DNA of 64,000 nucleotides from an uncultured beta proteobacterium (lineage in GTDB: Bacteria; Pseudomonadota; Gammaproteobacteria; Burkholderiales; SG8-39). A model generated the notes under the pieces. It did no database searches, had not been told where the DNA came from, and worked only from the letters and a program-made list of their open reading frames with translations. The DNA lies in NCBI GenBank assembly GCA_903928055.1, contig CAIYPG010000068.1:62001-126000 (forward strand), in the 5' to 3' direction. The translations under genes were made by a program, and so were the position numbers. Position 1 is the first letter of the stretch. The number at the start of each line of letters is the position of its first letter. Shown in pieces: positions 26,233 to 35,589 of this stretch.

Positions 26233-26999
26233 TCCCAGTTCTTCCAGGGCGCGCCTTTGCGCCAAAGTTCCTCGAGGAAATTCTTGTCACGCAGTGTATC
26301 CATGGGATGCCAGAAGCCGTGATGCGTATAGGCACTGAGCTGCCTTTCGCCTGCCAGGGATTCGAGCGGTGCTCGTTCCCATGGAGTATCGTCTCCCGCG
26401 ATGCGTTCAATTACCTTGGGTGACAGCACGAAAAATCCACCGTTGATCCAGGCATTGTCGCCGTGAGGCTTTTCTTCGAATTGAGTAACCTGGTTGCCGG
26501 CAATTTGAATGGCACCATAGCGTCCGGGAGGCTGTACTGCCGTCAATGTGGCCAGTTTCCCCTGCGCGCGGTGAAAGTCGACCAGCTTGCCGATGTTCAC
26601 GTCGGACAAACCGTCGCCATAGGTAAAGCAGAAATCCTCGTTCGGAAGCAGGTGCTTCTGTATGCGCTTAAGCCTTCCACCCGTCATGGTGTCCTCGCCT
26701 GTGTCGACGAGTGTGACGCGCCATGGTTCCGCGTTGTTCTGATGGATTTCAGTACGGTTGGTGCCCATGTCGAAAGTCACGTCAGAGACATGCAGGTAAT
26801 AATTGGCGAAGTATTCCTTGATCATGTAGCCCTTGTATCCGCAGCAGACAATGAAATCGTTGATGCCGTGCGCGGAGTAGATCTTCATGATGTGCCAGAG
26901 AATCGGCTTCCCACCAATTTCGATCATGGGTTTGGGCCGCAGATGCGATTCCTCGCTGATTCGTGTCCCAAGACCACCGGCTAAAATGACGGCCTTCAT
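26229..26999 (-). CDS. rfbF: Glucose-1-phosphate cytidylyltransferase
   Basis: Makes CDP-glucose from glucose-1-phosphate and CTP, the entry step of the CDP-deoxyhexose branch. 256 residues, usual for RfbF. It has the nucleotidyltransferase motif [20 protein letters not shown] at 6-25, [36 protein letters not shown] and [10 protein letters not shown]-like [14 protein letters not shown]. It overlaps fcl (26996-26999) and rfbG by 4 bp each. Confidence 0.95.
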   Translation of the reverse strand: MKAVILAGGLGTRISEESHLRPKPMIEIGGKPILWHIMKIYSAHGINDFIVCCGYKGYMIKEYFANYYLHVSDVTFDMGTNRTEIHQNNAEPWRVTLVDTGEDTMTGGRLKRIQKHLLPNEDFCFTYGDGLSDVNIGKLVDFHRAQGKLATLTAVQPPGRYGAIQIAGNQVTQFEEKPHGDNAWINGGFFVLSPKVIERIAGDDTPWERAPLESLAGERQLSAYTHHGFWHPMDTLRDKNFLEELWRKGAPWKNWE

Positions 27000-27979
27000 T
27001 CTGCGTTCTCCGCGGCATCGGATCGCGTACCATTACCTTGCCCGGCAGTGTTTGCATATGCGGCATATACGGATGCAATTCCTTCCCGCAGCCCGATCCT
27101 GGCACGCCATCCGAGCGCAGCCATGCGCGAAACGTCCAGCAGTTTCTGTGGCGTGCCGTCCGGTTTGCTGGTGTCGAATACAAGCCTGCCCTGGTAGCCA
27201 ACCACATCTGCGACCATTCGCGCCAGATCGGCGATCGGAATGTCTGCTCCAGTGCCGATGTTCACCAGTTCCCCAATGTCCGACGCGCCGCGCTGTTCCA
27301 TCAGAAATACACAGGCATCTGCTAGATCATCACTGTGCAGAAATTCCCGACGCGGAGTACCTGTGCCCCACACAACGACCTCGGATTGTCTGGCTACTCT
27401 TGCTTCATGCATCTTGCGAATGAGGGCGGGCAGCACGTGGGAGTTTTGCAGGTCGTAGTTATCTCCGGGCCCGTAAAGATTGGTCGGCATGACGCATAGA
27501 TAGTCCGTTCCGTACTGCCGGTTGTAGGCAGCGCACATCTTTATGCCAGCTATCTTGGCAATCGCATACGGTTCGTTGCTGGGCTCTAGCAATCCCGTCA
27601 GAAGATGCTCTTCCTTGATGGGTTGTGGCGCGAACTTTGGATAGATGCAGCTTGATCCGGGAAACAGTAGTTTCTTGACGCCATGTTGTCGGCAGGCTTC
27701 GATGATGTTGATTTCCATGGCCAAGTTGTCATGGATGAAATGCGCTGGATACGTGGAATTTGCGTGAATTCCCCCTACACGCGCTGCAGACAAGAAGACA
27801 TACTCAGGTCGTGCCTGCTGGAAAAATGTCGTGACTGCCGCCTGATTGGTGAGGTCAAGCTCGGCATGGGTCTTGAGCAGGAGGTTGTTGTAATTTTCCG
27901 CTTGGAGACGGCGTACGATGGCGGATCCGACCAGACCCTTGTGCCCAGCGACAAAGATACGGGATTCGTGCTGCATCAC
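26996..27979 (-). CDS. fcl: GDP-L-fucose synthase
   Basis: Bifunctional 3,5-epimerase/4-reductase converting GDP-4-keto-6-deoxymannose to GDP-L-fucose. 327 residues. The signatures are [18 protein letters not shown] (8-25), [20 protein letters not shown], the catalytic [12 protein letters not shown] and the [19 protein letters not shown] strip. It starts one base after the gmd stop and overlaps rfbF by 4 bp. The product supplies the GT11 transferase at 16,163. A 4-reductase giving D-rhamnose is excluded by the GMER-type motifs. Confidence 0.95.
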   Translation of the reverse strand: MMQHESRIFVAGHKGLVGSAIVRRLQAENYNNLLLKTHAELDLTNQAAVTTFFQQARPEYVFLSAARVGGIHANSTYPAHFIHDNLAMEINIIEACRQHGVKKLLFPGSSCIYPKFAPQPIKEEHLLTGLLEPSNEPYAIAKIAGIKMCAAYNRQYGTDYLCVMPTNLYGPGDNYDLQNSHVLPALIRKMHEARVARQSEVVVWGTGTPRREFLHSDDLADACVFLMEQRGASDIGELVNIGTGADIPIADLARMVADVVGYQGRLVFDTSKPDGTPQKLLDVSRMAALGWRARIGLREGIASVYAAYANTAGQGNGTRSDAAENAE

Positions 27980-27980
27980 C

Positions 27981-29108
27981 CTACTCGTTGTGGTCGTATG
28001 CGGAATAACCGTGGCGCTTCACCAACTCGTCGCGCTCGGCGCTCTTGAGGTCTTCAGCGACCATTTCCGTCACCAATTCCCGGAAGCTGATTCGCGGCTT
28101 CCAGCCCAGTTTGCGCCTTGCTTTGGCGGCATCGCCCAACAGGGTTTCAACTTCTGCGGGCCGAAAATAGCGCGGGTCGACTCTGACGATAACCTGGCCT
28201 TTTTTGAGGGAGGAACTTTGGGAGGAAATGACTGTTGCTGTTTCGCCCAGTCCTTTGCCTGTCCAGCGCAGTTTGACGCCCAATTCCACCGCGGCTGCAT
28301 TGACGAACTCCCTCACGCTGTATTGCTGGCCAGTGGCGATGACGAAATCTTCAGGCTTGGATTGCTGCAACATCAGCCACTGCGCTTCGACAAAATCCCG
28401 AGCATGTCCCCAGTCGCGCTTTGAGTCGAGATTGCCGAGATAGAGGCAACTCTGCAACCCCAGTTTGATGCGCGCTAGCGCGCGAGTGATCTTGCGGGTA
28501 ACGAAGGTTTCACCGCGCACCGGTGACTCGTGGTTGAACAGTATGCCGTTGCAGGCATACATGCCATAGGCCTCCCGGTAGTTAACGGTGATCCAATAGG
28601 CGTAGAGCTTGGCCACCGCATATGGCGAGCGCGGATAGAAGGGGGTGGTTTCCTTCTGCGGAGTTTCCTGCACCAGCCCGTAGAGTTCGGAGGTAGAGGC
28701 TTGGTAAAAGCGGGTCTTTTGCCCCAGGCCGAGAATTCGAATGGCTTCGAGCACACGCAGTGCGCCCAGCGCATCGGAATTCGCAGTGTACTCGGGCTCT
28801 TCAAAGGATACGGCGACATGGCTTTGTGCCGCCAGATTGTAGATTTCATCTGGCTGTACCAGTTGTATCACCCTCATTAGCGCGGAGGAATCGGTCATGT
28901 CTCCATAGTGAAGAATGAGGCGGCGACCTTTTTCGTGAGGATCCTGATACAAATGATCAATTCGGTCAGTGTTGAACAGGGAGGTGCGTCGCTTGATGCC
29001 GTGCACCTCATAACCCTTGTCCAGAAGGAACTCAGCAAGGTAGGAACCATCCTGGCCGGTAATGCCGGTAACCAGGGCTTTCTTGAGAGGTTTTTTGAGT
29101 TTGGCCAT
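27981..29108 (-). CDS. gmd: GDP-mannose 4,6-dehydratase
   Basis: First step from GDP-D-mannose toward GDP-L-fucose. 375 residues. It has [23 protein letters not shown] near residue 12, [20 protein letters not shown], the ASTSELYG strip, [16 protein letters not shown] and [18 protein letters not shown]. These are all family-defining. No manB/manC lies in the window, so GDP-mannose must come from elsewhere in the genome. The gene follows rmlD by 24 bp. Confidence 0.95.
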   Translation of the reverse strand: MAKLKKPLKKALVTGITGQDGSYLAEFLLDKGYEVHGIKRRTSLFNTDRIDHLYQDPHEKGRRLILHYGDMTDSSALMRVIQLVQPDEIYNLAAQSHVAVSFEEPEYTANSDALGALRVLEAIRILGLGQKTRFYQASTSELYGLVQETPQKETTPFYPRSPYAVAKLYAYWITVNYREAYGMYACNGILFNHESPVRGETFVTRKITRALARIKLGLQSCLYLGNLDSKRDWGHARDFVEAQWLMLQQSKPEDFVIATGQQYSVREFVNAAAVELGVKLRWTGKGLGETATVISSQSSSLKKGQVIVRVDPRYFRPAEVETLLGDAAKARRKLGWKPRISFRELVTEMVAEDLKSAERDELVKRHGYSAYDHNE

Positions 29109-29132
29109 AGTGCTCTGATTATACTTGTGAAA

Positions 29133-30005
29133 CTATGTGGGTCGGGGTGTTGAGGCAAGTAGCTGTGCGATGACGCCACGTGCAGCCTGTTCCCAATCCG
29201 GCAGTTGCAATCCGAATTGCGCCGAGACCTTGTTGCAATCCAACCGCGAATTCAGTGGCCGCCTTGCCGCCGTGCGATATTCGCTGGTGGGAATTGGCTC
29301 GACTCCCGGGTAGGGGGGGCCAGCAAGGTCCACAATTAACTTGGCGAAGCCATGCCAGGATGTGTGACCCGAAGCGGTGAGGTGAAACAGGCCGGATTGT
29401 CTTGGCTGCCATTGCCGCAGGATGTGCGTTGTCGCTTCTGCCAGCGTTTGGGTCGAAGTTGGCGCACCAATCTGGTCGTTGACGATCTTCAGAAGGGGTT
29501 TTTCGCGCGCAAGACGCAGTATGGTGAGCAGAAAGTTCTTTCCGCGCGGACCGTAGACCCAACTGGTTCGCAGAATCAGGTGATCGCAGCCGGATGCCTG
29601 GATCGCCTGCTCTCCTTCCCATTTTGTGCGTCCATACACGCTCAGCGGGTTGGGTGTGTCGTCTTCCGTGTAAGGCCCGGTCTTGGTGCCGTCGAACACG
29701 TAGTCGGTCGAGTAATGGACCAGCAGAGCGCCGGACCGCTTTGCCTCATCGGCGAGAATTCCGGGCGCAGTTGCGTTGACCATGGTGGCTGCTACAGGTT
29801 CGGATTCGGCAAGATCCACGGCGGTGTATGCCGCGGCATTGAGAATGACATCCGGTTTGAGTTCACGGATGGCTGGCGCAATGGTTTCCGGTCTGGAGAG
29901 GTCAAGCGTACGACGGTCGGTCGCCGCAATCTCCCCCAGAGGGGTCAGCGTACGCACCAGCTCGAAGCCGAGCTGGCCATTGCTTCCGGTCACAAGGAAT
30001 TTCAA
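29133..30005 (-). CDS. rmlD: dTDP-4-dehydrorhamnose reductase
   Basis: Final step of dTDP-L-rhamnose synthesis, 290 residues. It has FLVTGSNGQLGFELVRTL (3-20), NAAAYTAVDLAESEP, HYSTDYVFDGTKTGPYTEDD, YGRTKWEGEQ (Tyr-Lys) and LRTSWVYGPRGKNFLLTILR. The gene includes a run of seven G/C bases near 29,311, with no sign of frameshift. It overlaps rmlC by 4 bp. The last ~20 residues extend past the usual end without a known motif. Confidence 0.95.
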   Translation of the reverse strand: MKFLVTGSNGQLGFELVRTLTPLGEIAATDRRTLDLSRPETIAPAIRELKPDVILNAAAYTAVDLAESEPVAATMVNATAPGILADEAKRSGALLVHYSTDYVFDGTKTGPYTEDDTPNPLSVYGRTKWEGEQAIQASGCDHLILRTSWVYGPRGKNFLLTILRLAREKPLLKIVNDQIGAPTSTQTLAEATTHILRQWQPRQSGLFHLTASGHTSWHGFAKLIVDLAGPPYPGVEPIPTSEYRTAARRPLNSRLDCNKVSAQFGLQLPDWEQAARGVIAQLLASTPRPT

Positions 30006-30544
30006 GTGAATAGTTCCGCGTCACATAGGCGCACAGCCCCAACATCCTTGGCCGACAAAACAGGAGGACCGGAGAGCGGCCAAACGATTCCGATGTCGGG
30101 ATCGTTCCAGAAGATGGAGCGCTCGTATTCCGGCGCATAAAAGTCAGTGGTCTTGTATAGAACCTCCGCGAACTCGGAGATTACGCAGAAACCGTGGGCG
30201 AAGCCTGTGGGAACCCACAACGAAGCATTTGATTCCGCCGACAGGTTTACGCCGGTCCATCGGCCAAATTGCGGCGAGCTGCGACGGATGTCGACAACGA
30301 CATCGAATATCTCGCCAGCGAGGACGCGTACCAGCTTTCCCTGTGGCTGCTGAATCTGATAGTGCAGGCCGCGCAGGACATTCCGCGCTGAGCGCGAGTG
30401 GTTGTCTTGCACAAAACGCGCCGTGATGCCGGCGGCTGCAAAAGACTGCTCATTCCAGCTTTCAAAAAAGAAACCACGGGTATCGCCGAACACTTTCGGC
30501 TCAACCAGCAATACCTCCGGAAGTACAGTGGGAGTAACCTTCAC
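30002..30544 (-). CDS. rmlC: dTDP-4-dehydrorhamnose 3,5-epimerase
   Basis: Canonical RmlC of 180 residues. It has [36 protein letters not shown] with the catalytic His, [14 protein letters not shown] and the Tyr-containing [18 protein letters not shown]. This is the true rhamnose-pathway epimerase. The more divergent RmlC-like protein at 23,392 sits in the CDP-sugar branch. It overlaps rmlA and rmlD by 4 bp each. Confidence 0.96.
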   Translation of the reverse strand: MKVTPTVLPEVLLVEPKVFGDTRGFFFESWNEQSFAAAGITARFVQDNHSRSARNVLRGLHYQIQQPQGKLVRVLAGEIFDVVVDIRRSSPQFGRWTGVNLSAESNASLWVPTGFAHGFCVISEFAEVLYKTTDFYAPEYERSIFWNDPDIGIVWPLSGPPVLSAKDVGAVRLCDAELFT

Positions 30545-31422
30545 AGATTAGGCCCCGGTTCATTCAGGATGCCGAGCAGGTAGCTGCCATAGCCACTGTT
30601 CTTGAGCGGCATCGCCAGGGCTTCGAGATCTGCTGAACTGATCCAGCCCTCGCGCCATGCGATTTCCTCGGGGCAGCAGATTTTGAGTCCCTGCCGCCGT
30701 TCGATGGTTTCAATAAATTGCCCGGCCTCAAGCAGGGTTTCGTGCGTGCCGGTGTCCAGCCAGGCGAGTCCCCGGCCCATGGTCACAACTTCCAGCGTTC
30801 CACGCTCAAGATAGGCGCGATTGACGTCAGTGATTTCTAATTCCCCCCGTGCGGAAGGTCGCAACGACTTGGCGATGGCGATCACATCGTTGTCGTAGAA
30901 ATACAAACCGGTGACGGCAAAACGCGATTTGGGCCTGGACGGCTTTTCCTCCAGGCTCACGGCACGGCCGCTTCGATCAAATTCGACCACCCCATAACGC
31001 TGCGGATCATTGACCGGATAGGCGAACACCGTGGCACCGCTGGTTTTTGCCGCCGCTTTTTTGAGGTCGCGGGCAAAATCCTGACCATAGAAAATATTGT
31101 CGCCCAGCACGAGAGCGCAAGGATCCCTGCCGATAAAGGACTGGCCGATGATGAAGGCTTGAGCCAGTCCATCGGGTGAGGGTTGCACCGCATAGTTGAG
31201 TGAAAGGCCCCAGCGCTTTCCGTCTCCAAGCAATTGCTCGAAACGCGGAGTGTCCTGTGGAGTGGAGATGATCAGGATGTCCCGGACGCCCGCCAGCATG
31301 AGTGTTGACAGAGGGTAATACACCATCGGTTTGTCGTAGATAGGCAGCAGCTGCTTGGACACGACTTGTGTAACCGGATACAGCCGCGTGCCCGAACCGC
31401 CGGCGAGAATGATGCCCTTCAA
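30541..31422 (-). CDS. rmlA: Glucose-1-phosphate thymidylyltransferase
   Basis: Makes dTDP-glucose; 293 residues. It has [65 protein letters not shown] and [15 protein letters not shown], all standard for RmlA. The family is feedback-inhibited by dTDP-rhamnose. It sits 22 bp after rmlB in the order rmlB-rmlA-rmlC-rmlD. Confidence 0.96.
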   Translation of the reverse strand: MKGIILAGGSGTRLYPVTQVVSKQLLPIYDKPMVYYPLSTLMLAGVRDILIISTPQDTPRFEQLLGDGKRWGLSLNYAVQPSPDGLAQAFIIGQSFIGRDPCALVLGDNIFYGQDFARDLKKAAAKTSGATVFAYPVNDPQRYGVVEFDRSGRAVSLEEKPSRPKSRFAVTGLYFYDNDVIAIAKSLRPSARGELEITDVNRAYLERGTLEVVTMGRGLAWLDTGTHETLLEAGQFIETIERRQGLKICCPEEIAWREGWISSADLEALAMPLKNSGYGSYLLGILNEPGPNL

Positions 31423-31444
31423 GGGGATTCCTTCCGAAGTTTCC

Positions 31445-32512
31445 TCATTGGTCGCGTGAGCCGTAGTTGAGTGCCACCCATTGCTGGTAGCTGCCGGATT
31501 CGATGCCTGCGATCCACGCCGGGTTGTCCAAGTACCATTTTACCGTCCGTTCCATGCCGCTCTCGAAGGTCTCGGATGGCTTCCAGCCGAGTTCGGATGA
31601 AACCTTCGCGGCGTCGATCGCGTAGCGCCGGTCGTGGCCGGGCCTGTCTTTCACGTAGGTGATGAGGTCTGCATGCCTGCCGGATGGGCGCGGTTGCAGC
31701 CAGTCGAGGATGGCGCACAGCGTATTGACCACGTCGATGTTGGCGCGCTCGCTGGCACCGCCGATGTTGTAGACCTCACCAAGGCGGCCACGCAACAGCA
31801 CCTCGCGAATGGCCGAGCAATGGTCGCCAACATACAGCCAGTCACGCACATTTCTGCCGTCACCATAGACTGGTAGCGGCTTGTTGCGGGTTGCGTTCAG
31901 GATGATCAGCGGGATGAGTTTTTCCGGGAATTGATAGGGCCCGTAGTTATTGGAGCAGTTCGTGGTCAGCGTAGGCAAGCCATAGGTATGGTGATAGGCA
32001 CGTACCAGATGATCTGACGCGGCTTTCGACGCCGAATACGGGCTGTTCGGAGCATATGCCGTGGTCTCGCTGAACGGTGCATCGGTCATGCCGAGCGATC
32101 CGTACACCTCATCAGTGGAGACGTGCAGGAAACGAAAGCCGGATTTTTCATTGTCGGGAAGAGTCTGCCACCAGGCCCGCGTTTCCTCCAGCAGGTTGAA
32201 CGTGCCGACGACATTGGTCTGTATGAACTCGGCAGGACCATGTATTGAACGATCGACGTGGCTCTCGGCGGCAAAATGTACGATCGCGCGCGGTCGGTGG
32301 CGTGCAAGCAGATTTTTTACAAGAGTTGTATCTCCGATGTCGCCATGGACAAAGATGTGCCGACCATCATCCTTAAGTGTCGCAAAGTTGCCCGGATTGC
32401 CGGCATAGGTCAGCTTGTCGAGATTGACCACCGGCTCACGCGAGCCTGCCAGCCAGTCAAGCACGAAGTTCGAACCGATGAATCCGGCGCCGCCGGTGAC
32501 AAGTATCGTCAT
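31445..32512 (-). CDS. rmlB: dTDP-glucose 4,6-dehydratase
   Basis: Converts dTDP-glucose to dTDP-4-keto-6-deoxyglucose. 355 residues from the ATG at 32512 ([20 protein letters not shown]). An open frame runs 54 codons further upstream inside the GT2 gene but is rejected, because the ATG overlaps that gene's stop by exactly 4 bp and gives the normal RmlB N-terminus. Other motifs are [47 protein letters not shown] and [14 protein letters not shown]. Confidence 0.96.
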   Translation of the reverse strand: MTILVTGGAGFIGSNFVLDWLAGSREPVVNLDKLTYAGNPGNFATLKDDGRHIFVHGDIGDTTLVKNLLARHRPRAIVHFAAESHVDRSIHGPAEFIQTNVVGTFNLLEETRAWWQTLPDNEKSGFRFLHVSTDEVYGSLGMTDAPFSETTAYAPNSPYSASKAASDHLVRAYHHTYGLPTLTTNCSNNYGPYQFPEKLIPLIILNATRNKPLPVYGDGRNVRDWLYVGDHCSAIREVLLRGRLGEVYNIGGASERANIDVVNTLCAILDWLQPRPSGRHADLITYVKDRPGHDRRYAIDAAKVSSELGWKPSETFESGMERTVKWYLDNPAWIAGIESGSYQQWVALNYGSRDQ

Positions 32513-33258
32513 GATTTGGAATTTCTTTGGAGAGATATCAGTTTTGCATGCTTGTTGAAGCTGTTCATGCAGCCGATGCAGACATGCATGAAGCCTGGCA
32601 GACCGTCCAGAAAACCCAGCCTGAATACAAAGAACTTCAAAAACCTGGCCAGCGGCGAGATCAGCAGGTGCCATGCATTGGCCCGTCGGCCCAATGCAAA
32701 CAGTTGTTCCGCCTGAAGGCTCGTATAGCGGTTTTGCTTGTCGAGATATAGTTCCAGTGTCTCGGCAGAGTCGTGCAACAGGTCGCCGGCGAGCCTTGCC
32801 GGATTTTCCGAGGTCAGTACTTTTTCATGAACCAGATCATCGCTCCAGCGCGCTGACCGGCGGTCGAACAGGCGCCTGCTCCAGTCAGGGTAGCCCTCGC
32901 CATGCTTCAGCCAGCGACCCAGAAACCGGTTGCATCGGGCCATTTCATAGATTCGTGCCCGGGGATCGCGCATCTCCCCCTTGATACTGGCGCGCAGTTC
33001 CGGGCTGACTCGCTCATCTGCATCCAGACACAGCACCCAGTCGTGGCGTGCCTGTTGTACCGCAAAGTGTTTCTGCGGGCCATAGCCCAGCCAAGTCTGC
33101 TCGATGATTCGCGCGCCATGTGATTGCGCCAGCGCGATGGTGCCGTCAGCGGACCCGGAATCGACGACCAGTACTTCATCGCAAAAAGCGATGCTCTCCA
33201 GGCAACCCGCAAGCTGTCGGGCGGCATTGTGGGTGATGATGACGGCGGAAAGCGGCAA
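32509..33258 (-). CDS. Glycosyltransferase family 2, WaaE/KdtX-like
   Basis: First gene of the long operon, 249 residues. It resembles WaaE-type LPS-core beta-glucosyltransferases: [37 protein letters not shown], the [19 protein letters not shown] strip, [19 protein letters not shown] and the W-S-R-x-L-F-D region near residue 125. It starts with TTG at 33258; an in-frame TGA lies upstream and no ATG intervenes. No convincing Shine-Dalgarno is seen, so initiation may be weak. Divergently placed from waaC, it may act on the inner core rather than on the repeat unit. Confidence 0.87.
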   Translation of the reverse strand: MPLSAVIITHNAARQLAGCLESIAFCDEVLVVDSGSADGTIALAQSHGARIIEQTWLGYGPQKHFAVQQARHDWVLCLDADERVSPELRASIKGEMRDPRARIYEMARCNRFLGRWLKHGEGYPDWSRRLFDRRSARWSDDLVHEKVLTSENPARLAGDLLHDSAETLELYLDKQNRYTSLQAEQLFALGRRANAWHLLISPLARFLKFFVFRLGFLDGLPGFMHVCIGCMNSFNKHAKLISLQRNSKS

Positions 33259-33361
33259 GATAGGGAGTGAAAAATCGTATAATCAATATGTTGCGAGCAC
33301 ATTTTAACTCGAATCCCGTCTCGCGCCGCCTATTTCCAAACCCTTCTGCCCACTGCTCATC
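33259..33361. promoter_or_regulatory. Divergent intergenic region between the glycan operon and waaC-waaA
   Basis: 103 bp that must carry the start of the 31-gene minus-strand operon and of waaC. On the plus strand TATAAT is present at 33278-33283, but the -35 position (33255-33260) is a poor match. On the minus strand the region is AT-rich without a convincing pair. No ops/JUMPstart element (GGCGGTAGC) was found. Confidence 0.4.
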
Positions 33362-34312
33362 ATGTTGCGAATCCTGCTCGTGAAGACTTCCTCTCTGGGT
33401 GACGTGGTGCACAATTTTCCGGTGGTCAGCGACATACGCCGCCATTTTCCGGATGCCGCCATCGACTGGGTGGTCGAAGAAGCCTATGTGGCACTGGTCA
33501 GGTTGCATCCTGCGGTACGGCACGTCATTCCAGTAGCCATGCGGCGCTGGCGAAGGCATCTGCTGGCTGTGAACACCTGGAAGGATGTTGCCGGGTTCAG
33601 GCGCTTGTCCAGGGCCGAACAGTACGACCTGATCATTGATACGCAGGGCCTGGTCAAGAGTGCCTTGATTGCCCATGCAGCACATGGGCGCCGACATGGA
33701 TTTGACGCCGCATCGGCGCGCGAACCGATTGCTGCGCGTTTCTATGACGTAACGCATCACGTGCCAAAGAACCTGCATGCAGTGCTGCGCAACCGGCAAC
33801 TCGTCTCTGCCGTATTGGGCTATCGCCTTGACGGTGAAACGGACTATGGCTTGGCCCATGCTGTACGGAGTCAATCAGGCAGAAGGTATTGCGTGGTTTT
33901 GCATGGCACCAGTCGTGCCGACAAATTGTGGCCCGAGGACGCCTGGATTGAGCTTGCCCAGGCACTGGAGGCACGGGGATTTGACTGCGTGCTTCCCTGG
34001 GGCGACGACAGCGAGCGTGCACGCAGCGAACGTATTGCAGCGCAATTGAAATCCCCTCGGGTACCCGAGCGTCTGACGCTGGATGCCATGGCAGCATTGC
34101 TGTCAAGCAGCGCTGCCGTTGTGGGAGTGGATACCGGGCTGACTCATCTTGCCGCGGCACTCGGTGTGCCCGTGGTTGCGATTTATGCTGCGACCACGCC
34201 GGCGCTCACCGGTGTGTTTGGTGCGCCCCGGAGCCGTAATCTGGGTGATGCCGGATCGGCACCTTCCAATGCCGAGGTTATGGATGCGCTTTCTGAATTG
34301 CAGGTGATTTGA
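33362..34312 (+). CDS. waaC: LPS heptosyltransferase I
   Basis: Adds the first L,D-heptose to Kdo in the LPS inner core. 316 residues, GT9 family. The WaaC-specific N-terminus ILLVKTSSLGDVVHNFPVVSDI is followed by IDWVVEEAYVALVRLHPAV. Near the middle is LHGTSRADKLWPEDAWIELA, and the donor site GVDTGLTHLAAALGVPVVAIY lies near residue 260. It is directly coupled to waaA (TGATG, one-base overlap). Confidence 0.94.
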   Translation: MLRILLVKTSSLGDVVHNFPVVSDIRRHFPDAAIDWVVEEAYVALVRLHPAVRHVIPVAMRRWRRHLLAVNTWKDVAGFRRLSRAEQYDLIIDTQGLVKSALIAHAAHGRRHGFDAASAREPIAARFYDVTHHVPKNLHAVLRNRQLVSAVLGYRLDGETDYGLAHAVRSQSGRRYCVVLHGTSRADKLWPEDAWIELAQALEARGFDCVLPWGDDSERARSERIAAQLKSPRVPERLTLDAMAALLSSSAAVVGVDTGLTHLAAALGVPVVAIYAATTPALTGVFGAPRSRNLGDAGSAPSNAEVMDALSELQVI

Positions 34313-35586
34313 TGTGGCGCGCGGGGTACCAGCTGCTGCTGTGGCTTGCATTCCCCGTGATTGTGGCCAGGCTGTGTTGGCGCGGACGTCGCGAACCCGG
34401 TTACCGGCAGGATATTCCTGGCCGATTTGGGTGGTATCGCAGTGCGGTCGCTAAAAAACCGATCATTTGGCTGCACGGTGTCTCGCTGGGTGAGACTCGC
34501 GCTGCAGAGCCGCTGGTGCGCGTGCTTCAGAAACGTTATCCCGGGCACGATCTTCTGCTGACCCAGATGACGGCAACGGGACGTGAAGCGGCCGTACAGT
34601 TATATGGGGACGAGCCCGGCATAGTGTTGGCCTGGCTTCCATACGACTATCCTTCCGCAATGCACCGCTTCCTGCGGCACTTCAAGCCGCGCCTCGGCAT
34701 CATTCTGGAGACCGAGATCTGGCCCCATCTGTTGCATGAATGCCGGCGGCAAGGTGTGCCGGTATTGCTGGCCAACGCCAGATTGTCGGACCGGTCTTCC
34801 CGCCGCTATCAGAGGTTTGCGCCGCTGCTAAGGGAGTCGCTTTCCTGCTTTTCAGCCATTGGTGCGCAGACCGCGGAAGATGCCGGGCGGCTTGAGGCGC
34901 TGGGGGCGCCTGCTGATCGCATCGAACTTACCGGCAGTTTGAAATTCGATGTCGAAGCGCCAGAAAGCGCGCAAATACTGGGGCAGAAATTGCGCGAGCG
35001 CTTCGGGTGTCGCCGTGTTCTGCTGGCGGCGAGCCTGCGCGAAGGCGAGGAGGAACTGCTGCTTGACGCCCTGCAATCCGCTGGCGGACTGCCGGACAAT
35101 TCGCTGACAGTGATTGTGCCGCGGCATCCCCAGCGCTTCGATGAGGTTGCCGGTTTGTTCGAACAGCGCGGCCTGGCTTTTATCCGGCGCAGTAGCGAAG
35201 CAGCGATACCGGACGACTGCAGGTTCGTATTGGGCGACAGTCTTGGTGAACTGGCGGCTTACTATGCCGCCTGCGACTGTGCTTTTGTCGGAGGAAGCCT
35301 GCTGCCATATGGAGGTCAGAATCTGATCGAGGCTTGTGCTGCCGGGGTGCCGGTTCTGCTTGGGCCGCACACCTGGAATTTTGCGCAGGCCGCCGACGAT
35401 GCCATTGCTGCGGGTGCAGCACTCAGGGTACCGGATGCTGCAACTTTGGTGAATGAAGCCGGTTACCTGCTACGGAACAACGAAGCGTGCCGCAGGATGG
35501 GTGCTGCAGGACTCGCATTTTGCCGTCGCCAGCGTGGTGCCGTGGCGAAAACGCTCGCTTTGTGCGAGCGCTTGCTGCCGGACTGA
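34312..35586 (+). CDS. waaA: 3-deoxy-D-manno-octulosonic acid transferase
   Basis: Kdo transferase acting on lipid IVA at the inner membrane. 424 residues with an N-terminal membrane anchor (MWRAGYQLLLWLAFPVIVARL). Further motifs are WLHGVSLGETRAAEPLVR, LLTQMTATGREAA, LETEIWPHLLHECRRQGVPV with the catalytic Glu, LANARLSDRSSRRY and FVGGSLLPYGGQNLIEACAAG. The ATG at 34312 shares its A with the waaC stop. It ends 3 bp from the convergent tolC gene. Confidence 0.95.
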   Translation: MWRAGYQLLLWLAFPVIVARLCWRGRREPGYRQDIPGRFGWYRSAVAKKPIIWLHGVSLGETRAAEPLVRVLQKRYPGHDLLLTQMTATGREAAVQLYGDEPGIVLAWLPYDYPSAMHRFLRHFKPRLGIILETEIWPHLLHECRRQGVPVLLANARLSDRSSRRYQRFAPLLRESLSCFSAIGAQTAEDAGRLEALGAPADRIELTGSLKFDVEAPESAQILGQKLRERFGCRRVLLAASLREGEEELLLDALQSAGGLPDNSLTVIVPRHPQRFDEVAGLFEQRGLAFIRRSSEAAIPDDCRFVLGDSLGELAAYYAACDCAFVGGSLLPYGGQNLIEACAAGVPVLLGPHTWNFAQAADDAIAAGAALRVPDAATLVNEAGYLLRNNEACRRMGAAGLAFCRRQRGAVAKTLALCERLLPD

Positions 35587-35589
35587 AGG

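Noticed and set aside
29305-29320. Phase-variable homopolymer in rmlD
   Set aside because: A run of only seven bases, and the frame is intact with full-length RmlD motifs.
32512-32674. N-terminally longer RmlB
   Set aside because: The extra 54 codons lie inside the upstream GT2 gene and the inner ATG gives the normal RmlB start with a 4-bp overlap.
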